From contig JAENYD010000011.1 in assembly GCA_016842005.1 (NCBI GenBank), positions 1 to 64,000 on the forward strand: a stretch of 64,000 nucleotides of DNA, given 5' to 3'. Positions 25,782 through 34,914 of this stretch are shown in pieces. A program made the position numbers and the translations under genes. The notes beneath the pieces are model-generated. The model did no database searches and had not been told where the DNA came from. It saw nothing but the letters and a program-made list of their open reading frames with translations. Each line of letters begins with the position of its first letter. Within the stretch, counting starts at the first letter, position 1. This stretch comes from Clostridium thermobutyricum (lineage in GTDB: Bacteria; Bacillota; Clostridia; Ch29).

Positions 25782-25858
25782 TTAAAGCGGATATGGTTAG
25801 GAGAATTGAGAATGCTTAACTAATATCTTTTAAATATTCATAAGAAGGGGGTCTTAAA

Positions 25859-27259
25859 GTGGATGTTCAATATCTGGATAAGCTGAAGGAGATTGTGGGA
25901 GAAGACGGCTATTTTGAAGAGTATGAAGATTTACTATGTTACTCGTATGATGCAACATATTTGAAAGGTAAGGTACCATCTATTGCACTTTATCCTACCA
26001 GCACTGAACAGGTATCTGAAATCATGAAAATTGCTTACGAAGAAGCAATTCCTGTAATTGCCAGGGGAGCGGGAACCAATATCGCTGGAAGTTTCATCCC
26101 TTTGGATAGAAATGCAATTATTGTCGACTTAAAACGCATGAATAAGATAATTGAAATTGATGCTGAAAATTTAACCGCAACTGTTGAGGCAGGGGTTGTC
26201 ACTCTTGACCTGATGACAGCTGTCGAGAAAGTTGGTCTTTTCTATCCGCCCGATCCCTCAAGTCAGAAAGTATCTACCATAGGCGGCAATGTGGCCGTAA
26301 ATGCAGGAGGTCCTCGAGGAGCAAAGTATGGGAATACTTTGGCTTATGTATTAGGCCTGGAAGTGGTTTTGGCTGACGGTAGAATATTGAATACAGGAAG
26401 TAAGTGTATAAAACAATCTTCGGGATACAACCTTGCGAAGCTATTTGTCGGTACGGAAGGGACTTTGGGCATAATAACCAAAGCTATATTAAAGCTTATT
26501 CCCAAGCCCGAAAGTAAGAAAACAATGGTGGCAATATTCGATAAATTACTGGATGCATCCCAGGCGGTTTCAAATGTTATAGCAAAGGGGATAGTACCCA
26601 CAACGCTGGAACTGATGGACGATAAAATGATAGCCCTGGTTGATCAGTTCAAACCCACAGGTTTTCCCAAGGATGCTGAAGCAGTGCTTATTATTGAAGT
26701 TGACGGACCTGCATCAATACTTGACGGACAGTTAGAGGAAATAAAGCAAATATGTATGGAGACAGGGGCCAGGGCTACTAAAATAGCTAAAGATGCGGAA
26801 GAGGCGGAAAAAATATGGGAAGGACGACGTTCGTCATATGGAGTATTCACCAGGGCAAGTCAAAATGTCCTTACAGAAGATATTACAGTCCCAAGGACCA
26901 AGTTTCCGGTTCTGGTGAAAAAGATAAAAGAAATAGGGGAGAAGTATAATGTAAATCTGTGCGTGGTTGCCCATGCCGGGGACGGTAATACTCATCCGGC
27001 TATTTTAGCTGACCTCAGGGATGAAGGTGAGAAGGAAAGAGTGGAGAAAGCCCTGGAAGAAATGGCTCTGGAAGGCATCAGACTTGGCGGCACATTGTCC
27101 GGTGAGCATGGGATTGGTGTGGTGAAAAAAGATTTTATGCTGGCAGAGCATGGTGAAGTAAGTCTGGCTGTAATGGAAAGTATAAAGAATGTTTTAGATC
27201 CGAAAGGAATATTGAATCCAGGGAAAGTGTGGAATAAGTCGGATATCACAAACAGCTGA
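25859..27259 (+). CDS. FAD-linked 2-hydroxyacid dehydrogenase (GlcD/D-lactate dehydrogenase family)
   Basis: A 466-residue flavoprotein of the GlcD family. The FAD-binding half has ARGAGTNIAGSF, PDPSSQKVSTIGGNVAVNAGG and the GTEGTLGIITK loop. The C-terminal half has VVAHAGDGNTHP and SGEHGIGVVKKDF, the His/Glu-rich catalytic features of D-2-hydroxyacid dehydrogenases. It would oxidise a D-2-hydroxyacid to the 2-oxoacid, the substrate of IorAB. The natural electron acceptor is likely the HdrD-like protein encoded 27 bases downstream, as in many GlcD-GlcF/HdrD pairs. GTG start with AAGAAGGGGG upstream. The exact acid (lactate, phenyllactate, hydroxyisocaproate) cannot be read from the sequence. 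Confidence 0.88.
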   Translation: MDVQYLDKLKEIVGEDGYFEEYEDLLCYSYDATYLKGKVPSIALYPTSTEQVSEIMKIAYEEAIPVIARGAGTNIAGSFIPLDRNAIIVDLKRMNKIIEIDAENLTATVEAGVVTLDLMTAVEKVGLFYPPDPSSQKVSTIGGNVAVNAGGPRGAKYGNTLAYVLGLEVVLADGRILNTGSKCIKQSSGYNLAKLFVGTEGTLGIITKAILKLIPKPESKKTMVAIFDKLLDASQAVSNVIAKGIVPTTLELMDDKMIALVDQFKPTGFPKDAEAVLIIEVDGPASILDGQLEEIKQICMETGARATKIAKDAEEAEKIWEGRRSSYGVFTRASQNVLTEDITVPRTKFPVLVKKIKEIGEKYNVNLCVVAHAGDGNTHPAILADLRDEGEKERVEKALEEMALEGIRLGGTLSGEHGIGVVKKDFMLAEHGEVSLAVMESIKNVLDPKGILNPGKVWNKSDITNS

Positions 27260-27286
27260 TGCAGAGCGGGAAAGGGGGAAGAAAAA

Positions 27287-28447
27287 ATGAAAGATATTAA
27301 TGCATATAAAGATATGGTTGCTAAATGTGTCAGATGTGGTTTTTGTCAGGCTCACTGCCCGACATATAAGGCTCTTGGGGCAGAACCCTTTGTAGCCAGG
27401 GGCCGTCTTGAAATGGTTAATGCTACTTTCGACGGGAGACTTGACGGATATGTGGATGGAGTCATGAAACGGATGAACCAGTGTCTTCTCTGCGGGAACT
27501 GTACCCAAAACTGTCCTCCGGGGATTGAAACCGAAAAAATTGTTGAGGCATATAGGACGGCTTATATAAAGGAAAAAGGCATACCTGATGTTCTTAGCAG
27601 TGTAAAGACATTTATTGCTGATGTAGGCAATATAACCGGAGATGCACCGGATAACAGAATGCTTTGGGTTAATAACATACAGGATAAACTTGGGGATGTG
27701 AAGATAAATGAGCCGGCTGAATATGCGTATTTTGTCGGTTGCGTACCATCTTTGTACCCATCTGCATACAGCATCCCGCAGAATTTTGCTGCCATATTAA
27801 AAGCCGCCAATGTGTCTTTCTCACTTTTGGGGAAAGAAGAAAAATGCTGTGGTTATCCTCTTGCTGTAGGCGGGCTTCCTGAAGAAGCAAAGAAGACAGC
27901 CGAGAGCAACATTCAAAAACTCAAGCAGCTGGGCATAAAGAAAGTTGTAACGGGATGTCCATCCTGCTATCACATGTGGAAGGATTATTATCCCGAGCTT
28001 TTAGGCTATGACCCTGGCGTAGAAGTGTTTCACAGCACACAGCTTATGGCACAGCTGATATCAGAAGGGGCGCTGAAATTCAGAGAAACACCTATGGAGG
28101 TTACTTACCATGACCCCTGTGACCTGGGTAGAAAGAGTGGTATTTTTGATCCGCCCAGAGAAATTCTTCAAAACATTCCCGGAGTTGTCTTAAAAGAGAT
28201 GGCGTATAACAGGCTTGACTCCAGGTGCTGTGGCGGCGGAGGAAATCTGGAAATGAATGATGCCGCGCTCAGCAGTAAGGTTGCACAGGACAGAATCAGT
28301 CAGGCCCAGAATACAGGTGCAAAAGTCATTGTTTCGGCCTGTCAGCAGTGCAAGAGAACACTTCAGGCCGGCGCCAGGGCTATGAAGGCAAGAATTAAAG
28401 TGAAAGATATTTGTGAAATTGTGTTTGATGCCTTAGCTCAGGATTAG
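27287..28447 (+). CDS. HdrD-like [4Fe-4S]/CCG-domain iron-sulfur protein 1
   Basis: A 386-residue protein. Two N-terminal [4Fe-4S] ferredoxin motifs (CVRCGFCQAHCP and CLLCGNCTQNCP) are followed by two CCG domains. The first has GC..EKCCGYP..CPSCYH and the second HDPCDLGRKSG..CCGGGGN..CQQCKRT, so both keep the cysteines that hold the non-cubane clusters of HdrB/HdrD. It corresponds to a HdrC-HdrB fusion. It likely accepts electrons from the GlcD-like flavoprotein. It is a close paralogue of the protein encoded at 29035; a lipoyl protein gene lies between the two. GAAAGGGGGAAG precedes the ATG. Confidence 0.9.
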   Translation: MKDINAYKDMVAKCVRCGFCQAHCPTYKALGAEPFVARGRLEMVNATFDGRLDGYVDGVMKRMNQCLLCGNCTQNCPPGIETEKIVEAYRTAYIKEKGIPDVLSSVKTFIADVGNITGDAPDNRMLWVNNIQDKLGDVKINEPAEYAYFVGCVPSLYPSAYSIPQNFAAILKAANVSFSLLGKEEKCCGYPLAVGGLPEEAKKTAESNIQKLKQLGIKKVVTGCPSCYHMWKDYYPELLGYDPGVEVFHSTQLMAQLISEGALKFRETPMEVTYHDPCDLGRKSGIFDPPREILQNIPGVVLKEMAYNRLDSRCCGGGGNLEMNDAALSSKVAQDRISQAQNTGAKVIVSACQQCKRTLQAGARAMKARIKVKDICEIVFDALAQD

Positions 28448-28564
28448 AGCATAAAGCGGGGCATTACCCGATTTTGGAGTATGGAACCAAATCTGCAGTA
28501 GAAATAGGAGCTGTGGTTACTGAATAATCTATTAAAGCACCTATTTATGAAGGAGGTAAACCAG

Positions 28565-28999
28565 ATGAATATTAATGATTACAACTTTGAAGAAGGGCTT
28601 TACTATGATGAAGATCATGGCTGGGTAAAGGACGAAGGAGATTTTGTTACTATTGGTGTAACAGATTTTTTTCAAAAAGTAGCCGGTGAGATAGTATTTG
28701 TTGAACTGCCTTTAGTGGGGCGCACTATTGAGAAAGGCCAGCCGTATTCATCCATTGAATCAGGCAAATGGGTAGGCAGGCTAAAGGCCCCTTTAAGTGG
28801 AGAGATATTAGAAGTAAATGAAGAGCTTCAAGATTTCCCGTATACAATAAACGATGACCCATACGGAGATGGCTGGGTAATAAAGGTAAAACCGGACAGC
28901 AAAGAGGAGGACCTAAAAAAACTGTTTACTCCAGGAGATAAATTTGAAGCGTTTATCCGGGATGAAGAAAAGAAAATCAAAGAAGGCAAAAGGGAGTAA
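28565..28999 (+). CDS. GcvH-like lipoyl-carrier protein in an Hdr operon (LbpA-like)
   Basis: A 144-residue GcvH-fold protein: WVKDEGDFVTIGVTDFFQKVAGEIVFVELP then YSSIESGKWVG, with Lys68 as the expected lipoyl site, then APLSGEILEVNEEL. No glycine-cleavage genes (gcvP, gcvT) are near. Instead it sits between two HdrD-like genes and upstream of hdrA, with a lipoate-protein ligase gene further down. This is the arrangement known from sulfur-oxidising sHdr systems, in which a lipoate-binding protein (LbpA) is an essential partner. The lipoamide disulfide would be a natural substrate for the CCG clusters. ATG 28565 is used because AAGGAGG lies before it. Tail residues (about 125-144) are charged and unlike GcvH. 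Confidence 0.85.
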   Translation: MNINDYNFEEGLYYDEDHGWVKDEGDFVTIGVTDFFQKVAGEIVFVELPLVGRTIEKGQPYSSIESGKWVGRLKAPLSGEILEVNEELQDFPYTINDDPYGDGWVIKVKPDSKEEDLKKLFTPGDKFEAFIRDEEKKIKEGKRE

Positions 29000-29034
29000 C
29001 ACTTACAACGCTGAAGGGGGAAGGTGAAAGATTT

Positions 29035-30261
29035 ATGACATTGGATGTAAAACAGCTTAAAGACAATGCGTTTGATTTTGAGCTGCTGGAAGAATTTCTA
29101 GCAAGCGTTCCAGAAGGTTCAAAACTAAAGACCTGTATCCAGTGCGGCAGCTGCAGCAGCAGCTGTCCTGCAGCTGAGGATATCTCTTCAACCCGGCGTC
29201 AGCTGTGGCGGATGCTTCAGATGGGATTGATAGACGAGGCTTTATCTTCTGAACTGTTCTGGGATTGTACTACATGTTCCATGTGCGAAATCAGGTGCCC
29301 TAGAGGCATACCATTAAGCAAGCTGGTTACAAAACTTAGAGAAAGATACAATGCTCATGAGGGACCAAAGGATGCTATGGCGCAGGTAGCGTCTGTTCTT
29401 GGCAAATCAAAGAATATAACGGGAGATGAACCTGAAAACCGATTGCTTTGGACCGAGAACATTCAAGGGTTATCTGCAGAACTTCGTAAAAACCTTGTTA
29501 AGGATAAAGCTGATGTAGTGTATTTTACCGGCTGTGTAAGCTCGCTGTTTCCACAGTCATATAAAATACCTCAATCTTTGACACGTATCCTGCTGGAGAC
29601 AGGGGTGGATTTTTCACTGCTGGGTGAAGATGAGTGGTGTTGTGGCTATCCTCAGTTGGCCGGAGGTTTTGGGGAGGATGCAGTAAAAGAATATGCGCTT
29701 CATAACCTGGAATTAGTTAAGGGTAAGGGGGCCAATACAGTCCTTATCAGCTGTCCTACATGTTACCATGTATGGAAGTATGAATATCCGGAGCTTCTCG
29801 GTGACCAACCGGACATAGACATTAAACATTATGTAGAATTCCTTCCTGAAGTAATCAAGGCGGGCAGCCTGGAGTTTAAAACAGATGAAGTGGTAGTTAC
29901 CTATCATGACCCTTGTGACCTTGGCAGAAAATCGGGGATCATTGAGCCTCCCAGAGAACTCATTAAGAGTTTGCCAGGTGTAAAACTGGTGGAAATGCGG
30001 TTTAACAGCGAGGACAGCAAATGCTGTGGTGGCGGAGGAAACTTAGAGATGATCAATGCTGACCTTTCCCATGAAATCGCTCAGAAGAGGGTAGAGGAAG
30101 CACTGGAAACAGGGGCTAAATACATTATCACAACCTGTCAGCAGTGCAAACGTACATTACAGAATGCAGCAAGACGTATGAGAGCCCGCATTAAAGTAAA
30201 TGACCTGCTGGAGTTTATTGACGAAAGAATTAATACCGAAGCCGGAGGTGAGCCCGCATGA
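29035..30261 (+). CDS. HdrD-like [4Fe-4S]/CCG-domain iron-sulfur protein 2
   Basis: A 408-residue HdrC-HdrB fusion. Ferredoxin motifs CIQCGSCSSSCP and CTTCSMCEIRCP near residues 35-90 are followed by two CCG domains (GCVSS..WCCGYP..CPTCYH; HDPCDLGRKSG..CCGGGGN..CQQCKRT), all cysteines present. It would bind two ordinary [4Fe-4S] clusters and two non-cubane clusters that reduce or oxidise a disulfide. Its stop overlaps the hdrA start (ATGA), so it is the direct HdrA partner, while the first HdrD-like protein probably serves GlcD. Start ATG has AAGGGGGAAGGTG upstream. Confidence 0.9.
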   Translation: MTLDVKQLKDNAFDFELLEEFLASVPEGSKLKTCIQCGSCSSSCPAAEDISSTRRQLWRMLQMGLIDEALSSELFWDCTTCSMCEIRCPRGIPLSKLVTKLRERYNAHEGPKDAMAQVASVLGKSKNITGDEPENRLLWTENIQGLSAELRKNLVKDKADVVYFTGCVSSLFPQSYKIPQSLTRILLETGVDFSLLGEDEWCCGYPQLAGGFGEDAVKEYALHNLELVKGKGANTVLISCPTCYHVWKYEYPELLGDQPDIDIKHYVEFLPEVIKAGSLEFKTDEVVVTYHDPCDLGRKSGIIEPPRELIKSLPGVKLVEMRFNSEDSKCCGGGGNLEMINADLSHEIAQKRVEEALETGAKYIITTCQQCKRTLQNAARRMRARIKVNDLLEFIDERINTEAGGEPA

Positions 30262-32216
30262 ACGAAATACGAGTAGGGGTATATGTATGTCATTGTGGAA
30301 GCAATATAGGCGGAGTAGTAGACTGCAAGGCTGTAGCAGAATACGCTGCAAACTTACCCGGAGTTGTAGTTTCAAGGGACAATCTGTACATGTGCTCAGA
30401 TCCGGGCCAGGCACTGATAAAAAATGATATAAAAGGCTATAACCTTAATCGTATAGTTGTTGCATCCTGTTCCCCGAGAATGCATGAACCAACATTCAGG
30501 GTAGTGGTAGAAGAAAGCGGGCTTAATCCGTTTTATCTTCAAATGGCAAATATCAGGGAGCATGTATCATGGGTGACGTCAGACACTGAGCGAGGAACAG
30601 AAAAGGCAAAAGACCTTGTCCGTGCGGCAGTCAACCGTGTTTTCTATAATGAGGCTATAACAACCTCCCAAATAGACATAGAAAAGGCAGTATTAGTAAT
30701 CGGTGGTGGTGTTGCGGGCATACAGGCAGCACTGACAACCGCACGTGCGGGGTATAAAACATATCTTGTTGAAAAGAAGCCTACCATTGGTGGTGTAATG
30801 GCGCAGCTTGACAAAACATTTCCAACCCTTGACTGCTCAGCCTGTATACTTACACCCAAAATGGTGGATGTAGCCAGGGAAGAAAACATAGAGCTGATTA
30901 CCAATGCGGAGGTAATTGACCTCCATGGTGCTGTAGGCAATTATGAAGTGACAGTAAGAAAGCACCCCAGGTATGTGGAGGATAGCTGCAGCGGTTGCGG
31001 TGCCTGTACTGATGCATGTGTTCTGAAAGGCAGGATTACAAATGAATTTGATTACGGGCTATCCAAGAGAGGTGCGGTATATATTCCTTTCCCACAGGCA
31101 GTACCGTTAAAGGCAGTTATTGATGAAGAAAACTGTCTTATGCTTAAAAACGGTAAATGCAAGCAGTCCTGTGTAGATGCATGTGACCGCAAATGTATAA
31201 ACTTTGACCAAAAGGCTGTGGATGTACAAATCAAGGTTGGGGCTGTAATTGTTGCAACCGGTTTCAAATCCTTTGATGCCGGTAAAATAAGTAAATACGG
31301 TTATGGCATGTATCCCGATGTAATAGATGCACTGCAGTTTGAGCGCATGACAAATGCATCAGGACCTACCGGCGGTAAGATTTTAACATCAAAGGGTCAG
31401 AAACCCAAAAAAATAGCTATTATCCACTGTGTAGGCAGCAGGGATGAAAATACAAATGCATACTGTTCAAGGGTATGCTGTATGTATTCGCTGAAGCATG
31501 CGCATCTGGCAATGGAAAAGACTGGCGCAGAAGTATTCAATTTTTATATGGACATCAGGGCATTTGGAAAAGGATATGAAGAATTCTATAAGCGTGTCCA
31601 GGAGGAAGGCGCCCATTTTATCAGAGGAAAGGTAGCCGAAGTAATTCAGAAAGAAGACAAACTTCATGTCAAGGCAGAAGACACGCTTCTTGGTAAGACA
31701 ATTGACCTGGGTGTTGATATGGTAATACTGTCAACGGGTCTGGAACCGTGCGAAGATGCGGCAAAGCTTGCAGAAGTGCTGCGCATTAATCGCAGTCAGG
31801 ACGGGTTTTTCATGGAAGCGCATCCAAAGTTGAACCCGCTTGAAACTCCTACTGCAGGGATATATATAGCAGGGTGCAGCCAGGGACCAAAAGATATACC
31901 TGATACGGTTTGCCAGTCTATAGGTTGTGCAGGGGAGGTAATCCGATTCCTTAACACCGGAAAAGTTACACTGGAATCTACTATAGTGCAGATAGATGCT
32001 GATATTTGTGTGGGCTGCACTATTTGCGAAAAGCTGTGTCCATATGGTGCCCTGGTATACAGTAAGGAAGACAGGGTAATGACAGTAGAAGCTGCCAAGT
32101 GTAAAGGGTGCGGCACATGTGCTGCCGCCTGTCCTTCAAAAGCAATTAAACAGCAGCACTTCTCAGCAGAACAGGTTTGTGCCGAGATAGAAGCGTTATT
32201 GGAAGGGGGGCAGTAA
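30258..32216 (+). CDS. hdrA: Heterodisulfide reductase subunit A (flavin-based bifurcation)
   Basis: A 652-residue HdrA. An N-terminal domain (CHCGSNIGGVVDC) is followed by the FAD motif GGGVAG near 149, the PTIGGVMAQLDKTFPTLDCSACILTPKM segment, and a CSGCGACTDAC cluster near 245. A thioredoxin-reductase-like half then leads to two C-terminal ferredoxin motifs (CVGCTICEKLCP and CKGCGTCAAACP). HdrA carries the FAD that splits or joins electron pairs in Hdr complexes. Partners are the overlapping HdrD-like gene and mvhD 3 bases later. Here a hydrogenase gene follows, so the complex may link ferredoxin, a disulfide and H2. Confidence 0.93.
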   Translation: MNEIRVGVYVCHCGSNIGGVVDCKAVAEYAANLPGVVVSRDNLYMCSDPGQALIKNDIKGYNLNRIVVASCSPRMHEPTFRVVVEESGLNPFYLQMANIREHVSWVTSDTERGTEKAKDLVRAAVNRVFYNEAITTSQIDIEKAVLVIGGGVAGIQAALTTARAGYKTYLVEKKPTIGGVMAQLDKTFPTLDCSACILTPKMVDVAREENIELITNAEVIDLHGAVGNYEVTVRKHPRYVEDSCSGCGACTDACVLKGRITNEFDYGLSKRGAVYIPFPQAVPLKAVIDEENCLMLKNGKCKQSCVDACDRKCINFDQKAVDVQIKVGAVIVATGFKSFDAGKISKYGYGMYPDVIDALQFERMTNASGPTGGKILTSKGQKPKKIAIIHCVGSRDENTNAYCSRVCCMYSLKHAHLAMEKTGAEVFNFYMDIRAFGKGYEEFYKRVQEEGAHFIRGKVAEVIQKEDKLHVKAEDTLLGKTIDLGVDMVILSTGLEPCEDAAKLAEVLRINRSQDGFFMEAHPKLNPLETPTAGIYIAGCSQGPKDIPDTVCQSIGCAGEVIRFLNTGKVTLESTIVQIDADICVGCTICEKLCPYGALVYSKEDRVMTVEAAKCKGCGTCAAACPSKAIKQQHFSAEQVCAEIEALLEGGQ

Positions 32217-32219
32217 AGC

Positions 32220-32654
32220 ATGCAAGAAAAAAAGGACTGGAAACCCAACATTATTGGTTTTTTATGTAACTGGTGCTCGTATGCAGGTGCTGATCTGGCA
32301 GGCACATCACGTATTCAGTATGATACTGCTATACGGCCTATACGCGTGATGTGTTCCGGCAGGGTTGAGCCCGCATTTATACTGAAAGCCTTTAGCGAAG
32401 GGGCTGATGGTGTACTGGTAGCAGGGTGTCACATCCCGTCAGACTGCCATTATATAAGCGGTAACTTTAAGGCGCTTAAACGTTATGAAACCTTTTTGCC
32501 ATTATTAGAAGAACTGGGTATTGAAAAAAAGCGGCTTCGCCTTGAATGGATTTCCGCTTCAGAAGGTGAGAAATTTGGTAAGGTTGTTAACGAGTTCACT
32601 CAGACAATAAGGGAGTTAGGACCTCTTAATCTTGGTAAAAGGAAGAGCGATTGA
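32220..32654 (+). CDS. mvhD: MvhD-like [2Fe-2S] electron-transfer protein
   Basis: A 144-residue protein with FLCNWCSYAGADLAG, VMCSGRVEP and VAGCHIPSDCHY motifs of the MvhD/HdrA-associated family, which binds a [2Fe-2S] cluster. In methanogens MvhD joins the hydrogenase to HdrA. Here it sits directly between hdrA and an [FeFe]-hydrogenase-like gene and would play the same bridging part. It starts 3 bases after the hdrA stop. Confidence 0.92.
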   Translation: MQEKKDWKPNIIGFLCNWCSYAGADLAGTSRIQYDTAIRPIRVMCSGRVEPAFILKAFSEGADGVLVAGCHIPSDCHYISGNFKALKRYETFLPLLEELGIEKKRLRLEWISASEGEKFGKVVNEFTQTIRELGPLNLGKRKSD

Positions 32655-32716
32655 ATATATACCTTCAGAAACTTTTGAAGAAAATACAGTAATGCCTATT
32701 AGATGGAGGTGTAAAA

Positions 32717-34519
32717 ATGAAAATATATCTGGATGGAGAAGAGAAGCAAACCGACCGGGTGACTGTTCTTGAACTGCTGCAGGAAGAAGGGAAAGATTTT
32801 TACAGAATAGACAATAATATAGAAGAACTGCGCTGGATCAATAATGCGGAATGCCCTTTAATAAACATTGTAGAGATTAACGGCAGTATATATCCTGTGA
32901 ACGTATTGAAGAACAAAGCGTTAAAAGAAGGTATGGATATAAAAACAGCTTCTCCGTTAGTCAAAGAGAAACTGCAGGAACGTTTAACCCTGCTTTCCAA
33001 TAACCATGAATGTCTGTTGATAAGGAAGGCCCAGGAATTTGTGGCGTGTGAGGCGGCATCTGCCCGGATTGTTGACCTGGAAGAGAGAAAAACCTGGAAC
33101 TTTGAACCGAGATATTCAGAGCCCTCCCTTATGCATGACCCCAATAAATGCATTAGATGCGGAAGCTGTGTTGAGGCATGCAAGGAACAATCCGTAGAAG
33201 CCTTGACAATGGATGAAAAAGAGGGCGTTATCCTTGATGAGAGCAAGTGCGTTAGATGCGGCCAATGCGTATTAAACTGTCCTTTTGGCTATGTGGAAAA
33301 ATATATGAACTTATTAACCGACTGGCTGGACTGCGGGTTATGCGCTTTTTCCAGACCTGTGGGTGCTTTCTCCGAAAAGGATGACGTAGTAAAGGTAATT
33401 AATGCACTCAATGACCCGGACAAGTATGTTGTCATAGAAATTGCGCCTTCCATAAGGTCTACCATCGGCGAGGAATTTGGCGCAGAACCAGGAACAGTTG
33501 TAACCAATAAAATATATGCAGCATTAAGAAAAATAGGGTTTGACAGGATATGGGATACAAACTTTACCGCTGATTTAACCATCATGGAAGAAGGTTATGA
33601 GTTAATCGGAAGGGTCAAGAACAGCGGTGTTTTACCCCAGTTTACCTCATGCTGCCCGGGATGGATAAAATTTTGTGAAACATTTTATCCGGAATTAATA
33701 CCGCATTTATCAAGTGCAAAATCACCACAGCAGATGTTTGGTGCAACGGCAAAAACATATGCGGCAGAAAAGTTAGGAGTAGACCCTGACAAAATGTTTG
33801 TGGTATCTGTTATGCCGTGTACGGCAAAGAAATATGAAAGAAGCAGGGAAGAACTTGTTGACGCGTATGAATATTGGGTTGAAAAGGGGAAAGCAAAAGA
33901 ACAGTTTCCAGACGTAGATGTTGTTTTGTCAACAAGGGAGTGTGCAAAACTTCTGAAAATCTATAAGATAAACCTTCTGGACATGCCCGAGGAAGATGCT
34001 GATGGACTGCTGGGAGAATACTCTGGAGCTGCTCCGATATTCGGCAGGACAGGTGGTGTCATGACAGCGGCACTAAGGACAGCTTATGAAGTAATTGAAG
34101 GTAAACCGCTGAAAGACATGGAACTTGAGGCGCTGGGCGAGTATGATGGCATAAAAACTGCTTCTGTTCCTACCGGTGCCGGTGAAATAAAGATTGCTGT
34201 TGCATCAGGTCTGAATAATGCAAGGATGATATGTGAGGATATCAGAAAAGGTGGCGAGTTTGCGAAATATCATTTTATAGAAATAATGGCATGTCCGGGA
34301 GGATGTGTTGGAGGGGGCGGGCAAATAGTTACGCCCATGCTTTCCAAAAAACTTGCCAGGGCAGAAGGGCTGAATGAAGATGATAGAAACAGGCCTCTCA
34401 GAAAATCTCACGAGAATCCGGAAATAAAAAAAATATACGAAGATTTCTTACACGAACCGTGTGGAGAACTTTCACATCATCTGCTGCATACCCACTATTT
34501 CGGACGTGACAGTGAATAA
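32717..34519 (+). CDS. [FeFe]-hydrogenase catalytic subunit with degenerate N-terminal domain
   Basis: A 600-residue protein. Two [4Fe-4S] motifs (CIRCGSCVEAC near 145; CVRCGQCVLNC near 178) lead to the H-cluster domain with all signatures: L1 TSCCPGW near 311, L2 MPCTAKKYE near 366 and L3 MACPGGCVGGGG near 524. It should therefore make or take up H2. The first 135 residues align with the NuoG/HydA-type [2Fe-2S] plus His-Cys [4Fe-4S] domain by framework (LKEGMDIKTASPLV; LLSNNHECLL), but most cluster cysteines are replaced. Electrons probably enter through MvhD/HdrA rather than NADH. Start ATG 62 bases after mvhD with GGAGGTG. Maturases (HydEFG) are not in the window. Confidence 0.9.
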   Translation: MKIYLDGEEKQTDRVTVLELLQEEGKDFYRIDNNIEELRWINNAECPLINIVEINGSIYPVNVLKNKALKEGMDIKTASPLVKEKLQERLTLLSNNHECLLIRKAQEFVACEAASARIVDLEERKTWNFEPRYSEPSLMHDPNKCIRCGSCVEACKEQSVEALTMDEKEGVILDESKCVRCGQCVLNCPFGYVEKYMNLLTDWLDCGLCAFSRPVGAFSEKDDVVKVINALNDPDKYVVIEIAPSIRSTIGEEFGAEPGTVVTNKIYAALRKIGFDRIWDTNFTADLTIMEEGYELIGRVKNSGVLPQFTSCCPGWIKFCETFYPELIPHLSSAKSPQQMFGATAKTYAAEKLGVDPDKMFVVSVMPCTAKKYERSREELVDAYEYWVEKGKAKEQFPDVDVVLSTRECAKLLKIYKINLLDMPEEDADGLLGEYSGAAPIFGRTGGVMTAALRTAYEVIEGKPLKDMELEALGEYDGIKTASVPTGAGEIKIAVASGLNNARMICEDIRKGGEFAKYHFIEIMACPGGCVGGGGQIVTPMLSKKLARAEGLNEDDRNRPLRKSHENPEIKKIYEDFLHEPCGELSHHLLHTHYFGRDSE

Positions 34520-34914
34520 TAGACAAAACCCGGGGAAATGAAATATAAGCGTAACTACACAAAAATAAAATGCAGCTATAAATTTAATTCAAAAATTTTA
34601 GGGATGAATGTAAAGCAGTACAGATATGGCATTTATCCGATGGCTATCGCCGCTAATACTCCCGTCCTCATAGGCGGGAGATAAGCGGCGCTACGCCTCT
34701 GGATAACGGGTTTCTAAGCTTCAGAGGGTCCTGCCTGAAACCAAGAATCCTGATTATCCGTATCCTCATTGCGGAGATGCTCTTCCCGGTGAGGGAATAA
34801 TAAGTTATCCTTTTATACCCTATAAGGAGATATCAATAATATTATGATGAGCCAGATTAACTGTATAAAACAATAAAAATGTTCTCTGGAACAAATGTAA
34901 AAGGAGGCATACAA
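34520..34914 (+). other. Gene-free stretch between the hydrogenase and lipoate ligase genes
   Basis: These 395 bases hold repeat copy D (34632-34752) and A/T-rich sequence. No terminator with a clean T-run and no sigma-54 promoter were seen. The ligase could be transcribed from an unrecognised promoter or by read-through. Confidence 0.4.
34632..34752 (+). repeat. Dispersed two-hairpin repeat, copy D
   Basis: Reads TTATCCGATGGCTATCGCCG, GCTAATACTCCCGTCCT, then CATAGGCGGGAG (hairpin CTCCCG-t-CCT / AGG-c-GGGAG), GGCGCTACGCC, GGATAACGG, a decayed CTTCAG..CTGAA hairpin and CCAAGAATCCTG. It is the most complete copy in the window. Confidence 0.75.

Larger units (their letters stand above)
25525..25858 (+). 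promoter_or_regulatory. Regulatory gap before the glcD operon
   Basis: These 334 bases hold no gene. They contain two activator sites (25561, 25651), a long palindrome (25639-25679) and a sigma-54 promoter (25766-25781). Confidence 0.6.
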
